Part shown: piece by piece, positions 62,901 to 64,000 of the stretch | How positions within the stretch are numbered: position 1 is the stretch's first letter | Layout: the number at the start of each line of letters is the position of its first letter | From: Lasioglossum baleicum | Lineage: Eukaryota > Arthropoda > Insecta > Hymenoptera > Halictidae | DNA length: 64,000 nucleotides | Direction of reading: 5' to 3' | Assembly: GCF_051020765.1 (NCBI RefSeq) | Contig: NW_027469111.1 | Location: 62,001-126,000 of the forward strand | Made by a program: the position numbers and the translations under genes | The notes under the pieces: generated by a model | What the model was told of the DNA's origin: nothing | Seen by the model: only the letters and a program-made list of their open reading frames with translations | Databases searched by the model: none

Positions 62901-63378
62901 TGGAGCAATAATCCCCTCCCCCCTCTACAAAGATGCGACCTGCCGGTCGACCCCCCTCCTTTTATTTTATAATATTTCATTTTATCCTATATATATTTTA
63001 TATTCTATATTATAATTTTTATCTTTATCTTTTAATCCCCTTTATTTTGCCCCCCCTTCTTATGTTTGTTGTGTTTTGTCCATTGTATTTATTTACTTAT
63101 TATTATTTATTTATTGACTTTTATTTTATCTATTTTATCTATACACGTTTTCATTTATTGATTTTATCTATTATTTTATCGTATTTTTAAGTTTTATGCG
63201 GGTCGACGTGGGGGGTGGGACGGGGGGAGGGGACAGACGCGAGCCGGAACTCGCCTCTATCCCCTCCTTGTCGCGTGCGGAAAAAAATACAATGCAGCGT
63301 GTACGAGTATTTGCACATGTATAAAAATCGGATGGCGCGGTAACAAAAATTCTAAATTATACAGCACAAGTTGCAGCA
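53991..63378 (+). repeat. Right block: mixed monomers (end of unit 56 to unit 65)
   Basis: Anchors are 54704, 55668, 56631, 57593, 58556, 59522, 60486, 61451 and 62418. Variants are mixed as in the left block. Units 57 and 62 share GAGAGGGACAGGG and the following GCGGGCCGG at an offset of 4,818 bp. CACATGCATAAAA replaces CACATGTATAAAA near 54640, 55604, 57529 and 59458. Private changes are many: GGATGGTCCTC (54886), CAAAGCTGG (59578), GGATGGAACTC (58736), CCAGAGCGGTC (61588) and GTCGACCCCATG (61667). The private-change density is higher than in the trimer regions. Confidence 0.8.
61512..61862 (+). pseudogene. LINE ORF2 remnant with several private substitutions (unit 64)
   Basis: This copy has the usual open frame to TAG (61860-61862) but several changes I see nowhere else. 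These are Trp to Arg in the CPxW motif region (GAGTGGTCA to GAGCGGTCA), His to Pro in the Asp-His-Met-Ile stretch, Ala to Pro in the following helix, and Asp to Tyr in the Arg-rich tail (GAGGCCTAC). Losing the motif Trp and adding helix-breaking Pro fits a relic drifting without coding selection. Confidence 0.6.
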
Positions 63379-64000
63379 ATGCATGCGCATAAGTTAAATT
63401 ACCTGCATACAGCCGTTTCCTCAAACTGTGTGTTCATAACTGGCACTGGGAGGATCGCAGTGCCACCACTGCGAGGAGGCCCAGGACTCTGCGCGGCATA
63501 CGCTGGAAGAATGTCCAGAGTGGTCAGCACCGCGCAGAGACCTAAGGGGCGTTATTGGGATGGACCTCTCGTTGCCGGTCGTGGTCGACCACATGATCGG
63601 CAGCGAGAGGTCAAGAGCAGCGTTTGCCTCCTTCGGCGAGATTGTGATAACGCAGATGGAGGCAGCGGAGAGAGAGAGGGAAGCCGACCCGCTCTCCGCC
63701 GGGAGGCTAGCATCGGCGGGGCAACACCGACGAGGCCGACGGCCCCCTGTAAGGGGCCGCAGACGTAATGGCGGCGGTGGTACTACTTAGTACTTCCACC
63801 GCCGCCAAGGGGGGCTGGCCGTTAAGGCGCCCCCGAGGTGGACAGGTCGCGGGGAGCGAGGTGGAGCAATAATCCCCTCCCCCCTCTACAATGATGCGAC
63901 CTGCCGGACGACCCCCCTCCTTTTATTTTATAATATTTCATTTTATCCCATATTCATTTTATATTCTATATTATAATTTTTATCTTTATCTTTTAATCCC
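63379..64000 (+). repeat. Trailing partial monomer (unit 66)
   Basis: This last unit is cut by the window edge inside the AT-rich block. It holds a full LINE remnant (63440-63790) with private Lys to Met (CAGATGGAGG near 63653) and CGCCGGGAGG near 63697. It has GGACGACC in place of GGTCGACC near 63907, as in unit 60 (near 58120), which removes one GTCGAC site. The array therefore continues beyond the window. Confidence 0.9.

Larger units (their letters stand above)
1..64000 (+). repeat. LINE-derived satellite array, ~965-bp monomer, 66 anchors
   Basis: The same ~965-bp sequence repeats head-to-tail across the whole window without interruption or inversion. The anchor ATGCATGCGC (GTGCATGCGC in some units) recurs at 695, 1662, 2629, 3596, 4563, 5531 and so on to 63379. 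Spacing is 960-968 bp and averages about 964 bp. Each monomer joins a GC-rich half holding the 3' end of a non-LTR retrotransposon ORF to an AT-rich block of about 240 bp. Length changes come from G-, C- and A-homopolymers and a TTTA/TATT microsatellite. The many short ORFs on both strands repeat with the monomer and, except for the LINE frame, look like by-products. Uniform orientation and shared variant blocks indicate amplification by unequal exchange. Chromosomal location (pericentromeric, B or sex chromosome, rDNA-adjacent) cannot be judged from the sequence. Confidence 0.97.

Noticed and set aside
1..64000. CRISPR array
   Set aside because: The repeated unit is about 965 bp and there are no short repeats with unique spacers. 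The composition and the LINE relic are eukaryotic.
1..64000. rDNA intergenic spacer array
   Set aside because: R1-type LINEs insert in rDNA, so this was considered. However, no rRNA sequence is visible in 64 kb and the unit is far shorter than an rDNA repeat.
1..64000. Telomeric array with TRAS/SART-type LINEs
   Set aside because: No TTAGG or CCTAA tandem runs are present. The only CCTAA I noticed is a single isolated word per monomer (GACCTAAGG).
1..64000. Self-cleaving hammerhead ribozyme in the satellite
   Set aside because: I did not find the conserved CTGATGA core with a matching GAAA segment on either strand. Other ribozyme classes cannot be excluded by eye.
1..64000. CENP-B box as evidence for a centromeric role
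   Set aside because: No sequence matching the 17-bp box pattern was seen in the monomer. The HOR structure alone does not prove centromere function.

Overview
The window is a single tandem-repeat (satellite) array from end to end. I see no functional host gene, rRNA, tRNA, CRISPR array or bacterial feature. The monomer is about 965 bp (observed 960-968 bp). It is always in the same orientation and can be phased on a conserved anchor, ATGCATGCGC. There are 66 anchors, the first at 695 and the last at 63379, with partial monomers at both window edges. This layout is typical of eukaryotic heterochromatin. The coding relic points to an arthropod, most likely an insect, because the R1/jockey-type non-LTR retrotransposons it resembles are best known there. 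That assignment is inferred.

Each monomer has the same layout, with offsets counted from the anchor. Offsets +0 to +60 are unassigned. Offsets +61 to +411 carry the C-terminal end of a LINE ORF2 in the + orientation: a CX2CX8HX4C zinc knuckle, a CPxW motif, an acidic/basic helix-like stretch and an Arg/Gly-rich tail ending in TAG. A GC-rich segment follows, with two hairpins (one has the LINE stop codon at its loop) and a variable G-run. Next comes an AT-rich, pyrimidine-biased block of about 240 bp built from degenerate TTTTATC-like words. Then come a G-quadruplex-type motif overlapping a third long hairpin, a TATA-like stretch, and the next anchor. Every monomer has a stop (TAA or TAG) just upstream of the zinc knuckle, so these are dead retrotransposon tails amplified as satellite DNA.

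Above the monomer there is a clear history of duplication. From 1 to about 13 kb the monomers are mixed variants. Blocks near 11.1-12.7 and 13.3-16.6 kb reappear at 25.6-27.2 and 26.8-30.1 kb, with exactly one monomer lost through a hybrid unit. Units near 15.1-17.7 kb reappear at 18.9-21.6 kb. A 2,890-bp three-monomer higher-order repeat occurs three times at 38.6-47.3 kb. A second 2,890-bp trimer is duplicated at 48.1-54.0 kb. The right end (54.7-64 kb) is mixed again. Nothing indicates genes working together. The interest lies in how a retrotransposon 3' end became a homogenised, structured megasatellite. All comparisons were made by eye, so identities are given as shared or private variants, not percentages.
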